DNA from: Staphylococcus cornubiensis
Lineage (GTDB): Bacteria; Bacillota; Bacilli; Staphylococcales; Staphylococcaceae
Reading direction: 5' to 3'
Length of the DNA: 64,000 bases
Assembly (NCBI RefSeq): GCF_900183575.1
Contig: NZ_FXUZ01000001.1
Location: 496,001-560,000, forward strand
Shown here: positions 19,367 to 28,225 of the stretch, piece by piece
Layout of the letters: each line of letters starts with the position of its first letter
How positions within the stretch are numbered: the first letter of the stretch is position 1
The notes under the pieces: generated by a model
Database searches by the model: none
What the model was told of the DNA's origin: nothing
Seen by the model: only the letters and a program-made list of their open reading frames with translations
Program-made: the position numbers and the translations under genes

Positions 19367-19466
19367 TAGCGCATTGTTATTTTTTGCGTCTATGTGGTAT
19401 ACAGTGATATAACCACTATCATTTGAACGTGGTTGTGACAATGAACTATAGCAAAAATGAATCAGT

Positions 19467-19505
19467 CTAGTCTGTAATTAAAGGGCGAACTTTAATTACA
19501 GACTG
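19467..19505. repeat. Perfect inverted repeat in the 19.4 kb intergenic region
   Basis: AGTCTGTAATTAAAG, six-base spacer, CTTTAATTACAGACT: 15-bp perfect stem without a clear T-run on either side. It may be a terminator, an operator, or the trace of a miniature element. Confidence 0.6.
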
Positions 19506-19735
19506 ACTTGAAATGCCATCTTAGATTCCTGCGACATTTGTTTTGAGTCAGCTTTCCTATGTCTTCAGGCAACCTACTTGCGATATCCTACACCAAGAAT
19601 CCCTTCATAATGCACAAAATTAGACATTCATGAATAATTAACATATGATAAAGACTAACTATATCCTTTCGTCTGTTAACCGCATATGCGATTGGCATGG
19701 GACGCGTTTTAAACTATAGGAAGGAGGATACATAT

Positions 19736-20605
19736 ATGTCATTATTATTATGGTTTTTGATTTGCGTACTTTTTATTTTAGTTTTATTAGCATTACTGCG
19801 TTTAAAGTTTTACCAACATAAACTTGATGTAGAAGCTTATACAAAAACGCAATTGCTTAATAAAATTTCAATTTTAAAACAAGAAAGATATCAATCTAAA
19901 GACAATCGTGCAGTAACAACGACGTATCATCTTAATTTGAGAAATACGAGACAACTGTTAAATCAATTGTTGGAAGATTTTAAAAGTGAAGATAAGATAA
20001 AGGATTTTCGTATCATTACAACGAGTCAGATTGCACCTAAAAATCCATTATTCCCACTCATCTCAGAATTTGATTTTATTATTGTTACAAACGTCGGAAT
20101 GATTTTAATGAACATTAAATCATTAAAATCAAAAACATTTTATCATTTTAAAGGGCAATTGCCTGCATCAGATGAACATGATTTGAATCGTATTGTAGGT
20201 CATTACATTGCGCACCAATATCATACTCAATTTCAATCTGACTTAAAAACGTCGTATACTTTTAATGAAATTATTTCAGAAAACAAAATTACGTATGAAT
20301 TTCATGAGTATGATCCGTATCAAATTGCTGAAAAGTCGACGCAAAATATTCAGGAAGTTGTTGAATCTTTCATACAAGTCCCTGTATCGACTATTGGTGT
20401 CATCTATTGCGTTGATCAACGTGGCGAACGAATTGATGGAGATGCTCAACCGTTTAGTAATATCTATACAACTGAAAATGAAAAGGATATTCGATTTGCG
20501 ATTCAAGAACTTGTTGATACGTCTCATACACAACTAGAAAGCGATACAATGCAACAACTGGTTACGGCGTTCGAAAATCATCATGAACCGAAAAAACATC
20601 ATTAA
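19736..20605 (+). CDS. Membrane-anchored protein with a NERD-like domain
   Basis: 289 aa. An N-terminal transmembrane helix (residues ~1-22, LLLWFLICVLFILVLLALL) anchors a cytoplasmic domain. The segment SEFDFIIVTNVGMILMNIK near residue 108 matches the layout of NERD (nuclease-related) domains, E-x-D-hydrophobic strand then strand ending in ExK. Here the Glu of ExK is replaced by Asn (MNIKS), so nuclease activity is questionable. Strong ribosome site GGAAGGAGG ahead of the ATG at 19736. It stands alone, with a terminator that also faces the convergent nuclease gene. Confidence 0.7.
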   Translation: MSLLLWFLICVLFILVLLALLRLKFYQHKLDVEAYTKTQLLNKISILKQERYQSKDNRAVTTTYHLNLRNTRQLLNQLLEDFKSEDKIKDFRIITTSQIAPKNPLFPLISEFDFIIVTNVGMILMNIKSLKSKTFYHFKGQLPASDEHDLNRIVGHYIAHQYHTQFQSDLKTSYTFNEIISENKITYEFHEYDPYQIAEKSTQNIQEVVESFIQVPVSTIGVIYCVDQRGERIDGDAQPFSNIYTTENEKDIRFAIQELVDTSHTQLESDTMQQLVTAFENHHEPKKHH

Positions 20606-20622
20606 ATAGTCATTACTAAAGC

Positions 20623-20667
20623 AAAGACACTTTGAGATTGATATTCGTCTCAAAGTGTCTTTTTTTA
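20623..20667. terminator. Terminator between the NERD-like gene and the convergent nuclease gene
   Basis: AAAGACACTTTGAGA / TCTCAAAGTGTCTTT perfect stem followed by TTTT on the plus strand and A-rich on the other side. Confidence 0.88.
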
Positions 20668-21171
20668 TCGTTCCCAAATGTTCAATTGTTTCTTTTGTGC
20701 TTCTTTTTGTGCTTGTTCGATTAAAATACGATATTTATCATTAGGTGGGTAAAACTTAGCTCGTGCTAAACCTTCTTCTGCCAATTTGACATTAAACATT
20801 TCATCACCTAACCAAACGTAAGCTAACGTTCGACCATATTTATCTTTTGGTTCACGATCATACTCGAGTCTTACACGTTGATGCGTGAGATGTTTCTTTG
20901 TAAAATTCGACGCAGCTTTTCCGTATGGTTGTACTGGCGTATTCGGTTTAACTGTCTCTGGGGTATCCACTCCGATTAAGCGAACACGTTCTTCTTCTCC
21001 ATCTTTATCAATAATAATCGTATCACCGTCAATAACACGTTTAACGACGTAAGATTCGCCTCTTACATCAGCCGTAGATTTTTTAAATGGCCCATCATTA
21101 TTGATATATTGAAATGCTAAAACAAAGATTGCAACAATGAGGATCAAAACGCCTGTTGTAAATTTTTTCAT
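20665..21171 (-). CDS. Membrane-anchored thermonuclease (Nuc2-like)
   Basis: 168 aa staphylococcal-nuclease-fold enzyme with an N-terminal transmembrane anchor (residues 6-24) and no obvious signal-peptidase site, like S. aureus Nuc2. The catalytic residues are seen in VIDGDTI (calcium Asp), VRLIGVDTPE (Arg and Asp/Glu) and KYGRTLAY (second Arg). The C-terminal helices end NIWER. It degrades DNA and RNA at the cell surface. A second, longer secreted copy lies 1 kb to the right on the other strand. Confidence 0.92.
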   Translation of the reverse strand: MKKFTTGVLILIVAIFVLAFQYINNDGPFKKSTADVRGESYVVKRVIDGDTIIIDKDGEEERVRLIGVDTPETVKPNTPVQPYGKAASNFTKKHLTHQRVRLEYDREPKDKYGRTLAYVWLGDEMFNVKLAEEGLARAKFYPPNDKYRILIEQAQKEAQKKQLNIWER

Positions 21172-21307
21172 AGCTTCTCCTTTTTTTGCATTGATAACAC
21201 CATCATATCATATGCTATGCTTTCTATAAGCGTCAATTTTACACATCTCTGTCACTGTTCTTTTCAGCCAAAAATGTTATAATCAAAACCATTAGGAGTG
21301 AATCATC

Positions 21308-21505
21308 ATGAAGTCTTTTAGCGAAAATCGTCTATCTATGATTATCATTATTATTGCAATTTTAATCGGTTTTGGCTTGCAATACGCATTCAACTTACCT
21401 CTGATTGCGGGTGCATTTATCGGGGTGTTACTTGGTGTACTTGTTGGGTTTATCATTCAAATGATTAAATCAAAAACAGGACATCGTGACTCCGACAAAT
21501 CGTAG
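21308..21505 (+). CDS. Small two-helix membrane protein (65 aa)
   Basis: Two hydrophobic segments (residues ~10-27 and ~31-53) joined by a short loop, with a basic start and a charged tail (KSKTGHRDSDKS). Good ribosome site TAGGAG. Small glycine-rich membrane proteins like this are common in staphylococci; I cannot name a function. A strong terminator follows at 21548. Confidence 0.7.
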   Translation: MKSFSENRLSMIIIIIAILIGFGLQYAFNLPLIAGAFIGVLLGVLVGFIIQMIKSKTGHRDSDKS

Positions 21506-21547
21506 TCATACAACAAGGTGAATCGTAACAAATTGAGCCAAAAATAC

Positions 21548-21580
21548 AGGGAGTGACGGTAATCGTCCACTCCCTTTTTG
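21548..21580 (+). terminator. Terminator after the 65-aa membrane protein gene
   Basis: AGGGAGTG-ACG / CGT-CACTCCCT stem followed by TTTTTG. Confidence 0.88.
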
Positions 21581-21651
21581 TTAGCAAATATGATGTTCTT
21601 AAATCAAGTCTTCAAAAAACAAAGGTTAGGATAACCTCCGAGCCCCATGAG

Positions 21652-21747
21652 CTACTTCAATAAAATATATGCCGCAAAAATTAATGCTGCCACACCTATT
21701 ACATAATTCAATACTGTTCTTATACGCATTTTTGTCAAATTTGTCAT
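21652..21747 (-). CDS. Micropeptide with one membrane helix (31 aa)
   Basis: ATG with the ribosome site AAAGGAG at good spacing. A basic, polar N-terminus of about ten residues (MTNLTKMRIR) leads into a single hydrophobic helix ending YILLK. The layout resembles small toxic or regulatory membrane peptides. It is downstream of, and probably co-transcribed with, the 45-aa peptide gene at 21783. Confidence 0.5.
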   Translation of the reverse strand: MTNLTKMRIRTVLNYVIGVAALIFAAYILLK

Positions 21748-21782
21748 AAACTTATTCTCCTTTTCCATCAAATCTTTACAAG

Positions 21783-21920
21783 TTATTTATTTCTTTTTCT
21801 TAAATAGGCTACTACTAAAAAGATGATACTCCAAATTGCGATGTCTTTTACCCTTTCTTTGAGAGCCTTTGTAGTTAGTTTTATCTTTATGTTCAGTGGA
21901 CCAATCTTATATTGAAACAT
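21783..21920 (-). CDS. Small basic membrane protein (45 aa)
   Basis: ATG after the excellent ribosome site GAAGGAGGGGG. The first 26 residues are strongly basic (LNIKIKLTTKALKERVK), then one membrane helix (AIWSIIFLVVAYL) and a basic end RKRNK. Family not recognised. It is upstream of the 31-aa peptide by 35 bases, on the same strand, in the gap between the two thermonuclease genes. Confidence 0.55.
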   Translation of the reverse strand: MFQYKIGPLNIKIKLTTKALKERVKDIAIWSIIFLVVAYLRKRNK

Positions 21921-22196
21921 CGCGCTCCCCCTCCTTCATACGTTAATTGTTAAATATAATATAGCACTTTTCTATTTAAAGCGCGATTTAATGTACGTTA
22001 AATATCTTGTTGTATATAGCTGTTCTGTTTTTTCGCACAATCTTTTTTGTATTACAATTTTTTGTCTTTTTCGAAAATACACTTGATATAAACTGTAAAA
22101 ACAATTTATAATTAAAATATTAAATTGGGGATTTGTTGATTAAGATTTAGTGGATTTTAGCGAAACAAAATGAAAATTTTTAGGAGGCTAAAATGC

Positions 22197-22823
22197 ATGA
22201 ATAAACAAACAAAGTGGAATCAAAATTGGAAAAATGGGTTAACAATTGTATTTGTTTTAACGCTTGTAGCTCTTGCAGTTACAATTTTTACGAAGCCAGA
22301 AAATGTTAGCGCAACTACGGAAAAGCCAACAGAACCATCATCTAAAGTCGCTAAACCAGGTACAACAGCAAAATTTCCTGTAGAACTTGTTAAAGCAGTC
22401 GATGGTGACACGGCAAAATTGAAATATGAAGGCAAGACTGAAACATTTCGCTTTTTATTAATCGATACGCCTGAAACAAAACATCCACGTGTTGGCAAGC
22501 AACCATTCGGTCAAGAAGCGTCAGACAGAACGGCTGAATTACTTAAAAATGCAAATAAAATAGAAGTTGAATTTGATGTAGGTCAAAAGCAAGACAAATA
22601 TCATCGTTATTTAGCTTATATTTATGTCGATGGGAAAATGGTTAATGACATTTTAGTGAAGGAAGGCCTCGCTAAAGTCGGTTATGTTTATCCACCGAAT
22701 ACGAGATATTTAGCGAAATTAGAGAAATCACAGAAAGCAGCACAAAAAGCGAAATTAGGTATATGGAGCTTGAATTCTGCTTTTGAAGATGAATCAGAAA
22801 GTGTGCAAAAACTCGCATCATAA
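22197..22823 (+). CDS. nuc: Secreted thermonuclease
   Basis: 208 aa calcium-dependent nuclease for extracellular DNA and RNA. It has a long signal segment (hydrophobic core ~residues 14-31) with a probable signal-peptidase site after VSA, near residue 40. The active site is seen in [23 protein letters not shown] (Arg, Asp, Glu) and KYHRYLAY (second Arg). The mature domain matches staphylococcal nuclease to its end at GIWSL, with an extra acidic tail. The ATG at 22197, nine bases after AGGAGG, is preferred to one nine codons upstream. Confidence 0.93.
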   Translation: MNKQTKWNQNWKNGLTIVFVLTLVALAVTIFTKPENVSATTEKPTEPSSKVAKPGTTAKFPVELVKAVDGDTAKLKYEGKTETFRFLLIDTPETKHPRVGKQPFGQEASDRTAELLKNANKIEVEFDVGQKQDKYHRYLAYIYVDGKMVNDILVKEGLAKVGYVYPPNTRYLAKLEKSQKAAQKAKLGIWSLNSAFEDESESVQKLAS

Positions 22824-22970
22824 TATGTTACAGAATAAAGTGAGTCGGTAAACATAACATCAATATTTTTGATAAGGTGTATCAGATAATCACCGTGCAC
22901 TTAGTAACGAACATAACTGTAACAAAAATCATTTTACTGATGAAGTGAATCTATAAGTAAGTTAGTGATA

Positions 22971-23006
22971 AGGCTGGAACGTTAAATTGTTCCAGCCTAT
23001 TTTTTA
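22971..23006 (+). terminator. Terminator after nuc
   Basis: AGGCTGGAAC / GTTCCAGCCT perfect stem, then ATTTTTTAC. Confidence 0.9.
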
Positions 23007-23081
23007 CGCATAATCATATTCTTTAATGTCAATTCCCTCATCGCCATACCCATTTTTTATCATTCTCCATGTAACCACACC

Positions 23082-23846
23082 TTATTCCTGTTTAAATGAA
23101 TCATCAGAAAAGCTTTCAGTCCCTTTCTTACTTGCGATTAACTTTTTCAGTAATTGTTCAATGTCGCCTTTAAAAATTTGTAATTGCTGATTATCCGAAT
23201 ACTGTTTATTTTCATGTGGCGGATTGAACCATATTGCAGACATGCCTACATTTAATCCTCCTTGTACATCATTTGTCCATGAATCCCCTACCATGAGTGT
23301 TTCTTCTGGTCGAATATTTAAAATATCAATCACCTTTAAAAATGCTTGAGGTGCTGGTTTTTCAACTCCTAATGCTTCAGAGATAAAAATATTGTCTTTA
23401 AATATCTCATTAAGTTGTAAGTTATTTATTTTTGTCTTTTGTTCAATTAACTTACCGTTTGTGAGAAGCGCAATTTCAACATGTGCTTTTAATTCGTTGA
23501 GCAATGTGTTCATCTTTTCATTCACCGTGATTTTGGATAATAGTAAACTGAAAAAACGCTCAAAATAGGCCTGTGCTTCTTCATGCGTGACGTCTATATC
23601 ATAATGCTTTAATGTTTTAATCAATCTTAGTCGTCTTAATTCATCTAAACTGATATGCCCAGAATCATGTTGTTTCCAAAAATGTTGATCATATTTTTGA
23701 TATAGTGGCAAAAATTGATCATAATCAATATCTTTAAAGCGTTCATCAGTTTCGAAAGTGGCTCGATTTGCTTCTTGCCATAATGCATCAAATGGGTACA
23801 ATGTGTTATCTAAATCAAAAATAACAAGCTTAAATGATTGTGACAT
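23082..23846 (-). CDS. YjjG-type HAD phosphatase (nucleotidase-like)
   Basis: HAD hydrolase of 254 aa with a helical C1 cap. Motif I is IFDLDNTL near residue 10, motif II is LLTNGK near 117, the motif III Lys is in GVEKPAP near 150, and motif IV is GDSWTNDV near 180. This is the YjjG/TIGR02254 pattern, whose members dephosphorylate nucleoside monophosphates. The ATG at 23846 follows AAGGAG. Standing next to a secreted nuclease it might help nucleotide salvage, but the genes are convergent, so this is only a suggestion. Confidence 0.87.
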   Translation of the reverse strand: MSQSFKLVIFDLDNTLYPFDALWQEANRATFETDERFKDIDYDQFLPLYQKYDQHFWKQHDSGHISLDELRRLRLIKTLKHYDIDVTHEEAQAYFERFFSLLLSKITVNEKMNTLLNELKAHVEIALLTNGKLIEQKTKINNLQLNEIFKDNIFISEALGVEKPAPQAFLKVIDILNIRPEETLMVGDSWTNDVQGGLNVGMSAIWFNPPHENKQYSDNQQLQIFKGDIEQLLKKLIASKKGTESFSDDSFKQE

Positions 23847-24077
23847 CGTTCGACTCCTTAATTTCATCGTATTTTTAATACATTATAAACAAACAATTTC
23901 GAAAACAGCAAATCACATTTTCGCCTAATATCATGCGATAAGTTCTGATTCTGAAAAACAATTTTCTTTAATGTTTTGTCTCACTCTTTAAAAGGCTATA
24001 CTGATATTTTCAAAAATATGATTGCATGATATATCAAATTTCGAATGGACATAGGATATTCTGAGATTTGTAAAATA

Positions 24078-24116
24078 AAAAACGAGTCAGAATCACTCCA
24101 ACCCGTTTTTTGAATT
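24078..24116 (-). terminator. Terminator after the MFS gene
   Basis: AACGGGTT / GACTCGTT imperfect stem followed by TTTTATTTT on the minus strand. Confidence 0.6.
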
Positions 24117-24126
24117 TCATATTCTC

Positions 24127-25419
24127 TTATTCTGCAACTTTACTTTTTGATTTGCGATTCAAAATAAGTAAAATCAATGTACAAAGACTTCCAAGAAAAG
24201 CAACGACAATACCAATTCCAAAAATCATACGATACGCTTCAACAACGTTATCTTGATGTGCATCAAGTAACTTTCCGTTCATTGTATAGACCCAAAATAT
24301 TGGTGCATAGGCTGCAAATGAACCGACACTCATTGCAGAGCCAGCGTATTTTTTAGGAATATCAAACTCTGCAATTGGCGCAAGAATAACACTTTTCGCT
24401 AAGAATGTCGTAACTGAAAAAGCGATGAGTAGTGCCATACTCACAATAAGACTACCTTTAATCAATACCACGCCAAGTAAAATCAATGACGATAATAATA
24501 ACGCTGCGAAAATCATTTTAGAAGATGATTTAAACACATAGTCAGAGATGATACCCGCAGATATACCCATCAACACACCCATTAAACCTGTGTTAAAAAT
24601 ACCAAAAAGTGCTGTTTGTGTTGTTGATAAGTCAAACGTTTTTTGTAAATATGGAACACTGTAAATCAAAATAATATAGCCCCAATAAATAGACATCGCA
24701 CTTATTGACGCAAGCCATACTTTTGGTTTCAATAATACATAAAATAATCCTTTTAATGCCTCTAAAGATTTATTACCACTCATTTCAGTTTTTTCTTCTT
24801 CATCCATTGCGGCAATACCATTTTTAGGAACATATTTGATAATGAGTAAAATCAATGGAATAATAAGCAAGTTATATGCGAACATACCACCTTTAAATAC
24901 AACAATACCACTGACTAATGACATGATACCGACAATCAGTAAGTTCATGAGCATCTCTTCTGCACGGCGAACTGATTCTAATAGACCAAATCCCATACCA
25001 CGCTTGCTTTGGTCTGTGAAAAAGATGACACCGTTCAATACAGCCGGCCAGAAAAACGAGTCCACAATCCCCCAAATAATTGCGATAATTTTCAGTACTT
25101 GGAATGTTGGACTAAAGAAGATGATCACTGAAATTGTTAAAAAACGAATCAATAAACCAACAATTAAGATTGATTTGATGGAAAAACGGTTATTAATCCA
25201 TCCACCTGGAATATAAAAGAATATCGAAATACCAATTAAACCGAAAATAGCACCTAACTCTGCATTACTCACATTCAATACTTCTAATAATAAGTTGTAG
25301 AATGTCCCTTTAAAAGCTTCAAAGCTGGAATAGATTAATTGTCCTGCCGTCACAACTGATAAAAATCCAATCAATGTTTTACGGTCTTTAAAATTTAATT
25401 TATCAAGTATTTTTTGCAT
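24127..25419 (-). CDS. MFS transporter
   Basis: Major facilitator with about 12 transmembrane helices (430 aa); a charged cytoplasmic loop (MDEEEKTEMSGNK) separates the two six-helix halves. The pattern after helix 2 (GGWINNRFSIKSILIVG) is the degenerate MFS A-motif. Substrate not determined. It is the second gene after a glycerophosphodiesterase, 33 bases downstream on the same strand, so uptake of a glycerophosphodiester or a related phosphorylated compound is a reasonable guess. Confidence 0.85.
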   Translation of the reverse strand: MQKILDKLNFKDRKTLIGFLSVVTAGQLIYSSFEAFKGTFYNLLLEVLNVSNAELGAIFGLIGISIFFYIPGGWINNRFSIKSILIVGLLIRFLTISVIIFFSPTFQVLKIIAIIWGIVDSFFWPAVLNGVIFFTDQSKRGMGFGLLESVRRAEEMLMNLLIVGIMSLVSGIVVFKGGMFAYNLLIIPLILLIIKYVPKNGIAAMDEEEKTEMSGNKSLEALKGLFYVLLKPKVWLASISAMSIYWGYIILIYSVPYLQKTFDLSTTQTALFGIFNTGLMGVLMGISAGIISDYVFKSSSKMIFAALLLSSLILLGVVLIKGSLIVSMALLIAFSVTTFLAKSVILAPIAEFDIPKKYAGSAMSVGSFAAYAPIFWVYTMNGKLLDAHQDNVVEAYRMIFGIGIVVAFLGSLCTLILLILNRKSKSKVAE

Positions 25420-25452
25420 ACCGATGATGTTCCTTTCTTTAAGTTGTAAATC

Positions 25453-26199
25453 CTATGCTTTTTGTAAATGTATTAAATCGTCAGCACAGTCTGTAAATAT
25501 GCCATCTACGCCCCAATTGAAAAGCGTATTTGCACGATCTTTATCGTTGACCGTCCACACGTTTAATGTATAGCCAGATGATTTAATTTCTTGTACGACA
25601 TCGCGTGTTAAATTAATGTCCTCTAAATGAACGATGGATGAGCCACAAAAATCGACAATTGTTCGCCAATCTGGATAAAAGGCACAACGTTCAAATAATA
25701 CAGCTCTTGTATACTGTGGCACATGTTGTTCTGCCAATTTAAGCAGTGCAAAGTTGAAACTTGAAATGAGCACTTCGATGTTAGAATCCAATTGCTTAAT
25801 CTGCGCTTTAAACAATTGAATCATGCGTTCACTCAAATATGTGCCATTTGGACCAGTTACCCCTTTAAGTTCAATGTTTAGATTCATTTGATAGCGATTC
25901 GCAAAGTCAATCAGTTGTTCAAACGTCATGACACGTTCATTTTCAAACTCTGGACCGAACCAAGCGCCTGAAGTGGCATGTTCAATCTTTTCATACAATG
26001 TTTCACTTACTTCCCCTGTCGTATCTGTTGTGCGATCTAAGTCATCATCGTGAAAAATAATTAACTTTTCATCTTTTGTAATCGCAACATCGAGTTCGAG
26101 CCATTTCACGCCTTCCACTTTTCGAGCTAAATCAAATGCAGCAAATGTATTTTCTGGTGCCTTACTCGACAAACCTCTGTGTGCAAAAATTGTTGTCAT
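25453..26199 (-). CDS. Glycerophosphodiester phosphodiesterase (GDPD/UgpQ-type)
   Basis: Cytosolic TIM-barrel enzyme of 248 aa that releases glycerol-3-phosphate from glycerophosphodiesters. It has the hallmark HRGLSSKAPENT (catalytic His with Arg and Glu) at residues 7-18. The metal ligands follow in LELDVAITKD, and the second catalytic His in IFHDDDLDRTT near 50. There is no signal peptide, in contrast to secreted GlpQ. It forms a likely two-gene operon with the MFS transporter. Confidence 0.93.
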   Translation of the reverse strand: MTTIFAHRGLSSKAPENTFAAFDLARKVEGVKWLELDVAITKDEKLIIFHDDDLDRTTDTTGEVSETLYEKIEHATSGAWFGPEFENERVMTFEQLIDFANRYQMNLNIELKGVTGPNGTYLSERMIQLFKAQIKQLDSNIEVLISSFNFALLKLAEQHVPQYTRAVLFERCAFYPDWRTIVDFCGSSIVHLEDINLTRDVVQEIKSSGYTLNVWTVNDKDRANTLFNWGVDGIFTDCADDLIHLQKA

Positions 26200-26868
26200 A
26201 ATGGTGCCTGACTACTCAAATGATTATTTTTGTCTGTTTAAACGATGAATTTTCTAACAATTCACGTTTAACATGTACCTCGTGCAACTCTATTGAGGAT
26301 ATGTTTTTGTAACAACAGACTTTTATATTGATTGATATGTCGTTTGAGTAGTTTTCCTTTCTTAGTTTTTACGTCAATGAATTATTCTAATAAGAAACAT
26401 GCTTCCCTACTTTTTCTCATTATGCTTATTTAATGGCTACTGTGTGGATACGTTATTTGTATGAATGATCGATATCTGCTTAATTTTCCAGCAGCAACTG
26501 GAGCTTATTATCAAAGCGATACATCATTTATTTTATTCAAATAGTGACACAATAGAAAATTCATATATTAACAGCATGCATACAACATGATGAGAACGCG
26601 TATGAAAAGGTTTCCATTAGACATTTTCAATATTATAATGCGTTAATATAATTATGACAATAGTTTGTCGAAAAATTTTAATGTAAGTGCATCATATTTT
26701 TACATAAAGTTAGCTTTTTGTCATTTTTGCAACATAGTAATTAAAATGTAGCGAACAAAAAACACCCGATGACTTTTGAACTTAAAAATCATGAGTGTTA
26801 GTCTATCAGTTGATTTAATTTTGTATATGCATGCTGATCAAACGCAGCAAAATGGTGTGTACGTTGAA
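26200..26868. other. Gene-free AT-rich stretch at the edge of the accessory region
   Basis: About 670 bases with no convincing ORF. It holds the promoter side of the phosphodiesterase gene and, at 26762-26806, a hairpin that terminates the small gene to its right. It marks the start of the low-density region extending to glnA. Confidence 0.55.
26762..26806 (-). terminator. Terminator after the 54-aa membrane protein gene
   Basis: ACAC-CATGA / TCAT-GGTGT imperfect stem followed by TTTTTTG on the minus strand. Confidence 0.65.
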
Positions 26869-27033
26869 TTATCTTAACCATTCATACCACTTGTACTTTT
26901 TATCCCCAATTTTCTCATATTGATCGTGACCGATATATTTATAGCCTAAGTGTTTCAAATGTAAAATACGCGCTACTCTAATTATTTGTGGTAGCAGCCA
27001 TATTAATACGATTAAACATATTTTGAATATCAT
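26869..27033 (-). CDS. Small single-helix membrane protein (54 aa)
   Basis: An N-terminal hydrophobic helix (residues 2-20, IFKICLIVLIWLLPQII) is followed by a basic, aromatic soluble tail ending in KYKWYEWLR. The ribosome site is poor (GGGGAATG upstream). Tail composition and the clean stop before a terminator hairpin favour a real gene. Function unknown. Confidence 0.5.
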   Translation of the reverse strand: MIFKICLIVLIWLLPQIIRVARILHLKHLGYKYIGHDQYEKIGDKKYKWYEWLR

Positions 27034-27222
27034 CACACATTCCCCTATTCATATATTAATTACGATAAATACAATTGATATTCTTGTTTACTATATCATA
27101 AAATCAACACAGTTTAATGACCTAATGTATCTTCTTCAATAATTTAAACTATTCTTCATTTGTGTTAAAATCATATCAATAAGTAATATATAATAAAAAT
27201 AATTAAAGTGATGTGTTGCATG

Positions 27223-27405
27223 ATGTTCAAAAAAATCATTCCAAATCTTGCTTTCGTTTTTATCCTTCTGGCTCTAGTCGTCAACTTACTTGTCGCTTTC
27301 CACTTCATAGAATTTGAGGGGCGCGGTTATGGTCTTTTCGCAATCATCAATATTATCATCGTTTATTTCTATTTTCGGTCCAAAAATAAAGAGATTGAAA
27401 AGTAA
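27223..27405 (+). CDS. Small two-helix membrane protein (60 aa)
   Basis: Two hydrophobic segments (PNLAFVFILLALVVNLLV and LFAIINIIIVYFYF) with a basic tail RSKNKEIEK. Several candidate starts lie within 16 bases (GTG 27208, ATG 27211, 27220 and 27223) and none has a strong ribosome site, so the exact start is uncertain. Function unknown. Confidence 0.5.
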   Translation: MFKKIIPNLAFVFILLALVVNLLVAFHFIEFEGRGYGLFAIINIIIVYFYFRSKNKEIEK

Positions 27406-28225
27406 GGTCGTTAAGTCAAGTCAAAAGCTGAACAGAGTAGAATCATAATTTATGCTTCAATTTATCAAAATACTTTAGGTAATAATCATTTAATCTCCTT
27501 TTGTTAACTCAACACATACGACTACATTTTTAGAGGTAAATTGCTGCATAATTAATTATGGATTCAAATATTAAATACTGCTCTTAAGCGTTCTCTTATA
27601 AAAATTTTGAAAACACGTGATCCTAAATTATCATCCGAGCCTTCCAATAACTACACTATTTTACCCTTTCTTAATTCCCTCAGTTATATTTCTTTTCAAA
27701 CAGTTAAAAATTGAAACATGAATTTATTAGCACATTCTCTCCACATAGCTTGTCATGACATCCAAATTGTTATTCTCTCACCTTTACGATGACACATTAT
27801 CATTATTTTAATTCTTATATTGTACAAAAATTTACAAAAAGTATTGTAGGGCAATGTATATTGTTGTAAATTATTATTAAAGAATCAAAAAGTTGCATTC
27901 TCTAAAAATTCATATTTTAAGTTGCCAATTTAAAAATAAAGGCATAGAAGAATAAATACAACACAAGTATATTTTTAAACAATAAGTGTGATCTAATCCG
28001 TAATTTCGAGTTGTGTAAAAGTTGTAAAAGATGTGATTTATTTAGAATACTTTAATATTGAAGATTTAGCAGTAATTAAGTTGAGATGGATTACTAAAAA
28101 ATGCGACTTTGCGACTCGATATTTCGAGCATATCATCAGCTTTAATCCATGTTACATAATGTTTAAAGCACTGATTAAACCGCTTTATGCGTTTAATATC
28201 ACAATTATTTTAAGGGGGCTTAAAA
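27406..28225. other. Long AT-rich gap upstream of the Ltp-repeat gene
   Basis: About 820 bases with no supported gene. The stretch 27836-27893 is closely similar to 29726-29780, upstream of another surface-protein gene (see separate entry). A plus-strand reading frame at 28033-28251 exists, but it overlaps the ribosome site of the next gene and looks non-coding. Confidence 0.5.
27836..27893 (+). repeat. Upstream element, copy 1
   Basis: AAAAAGTATTGT, a short variable part, ATATTGTTGTAAATT, then ATTATTAAAGAA. The same order of blocks recurs at 29726-29780. It could be a duplicated promoter region; TTGTTG followed by TATTAT-like sequence is present in both. Confidence 0.5.

Noticed and set aside
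24836..25216. 126-codon plus-strand ORF inside the MFS gene
   Set aside because: Antisense shadow of a transmembrane protein gene.
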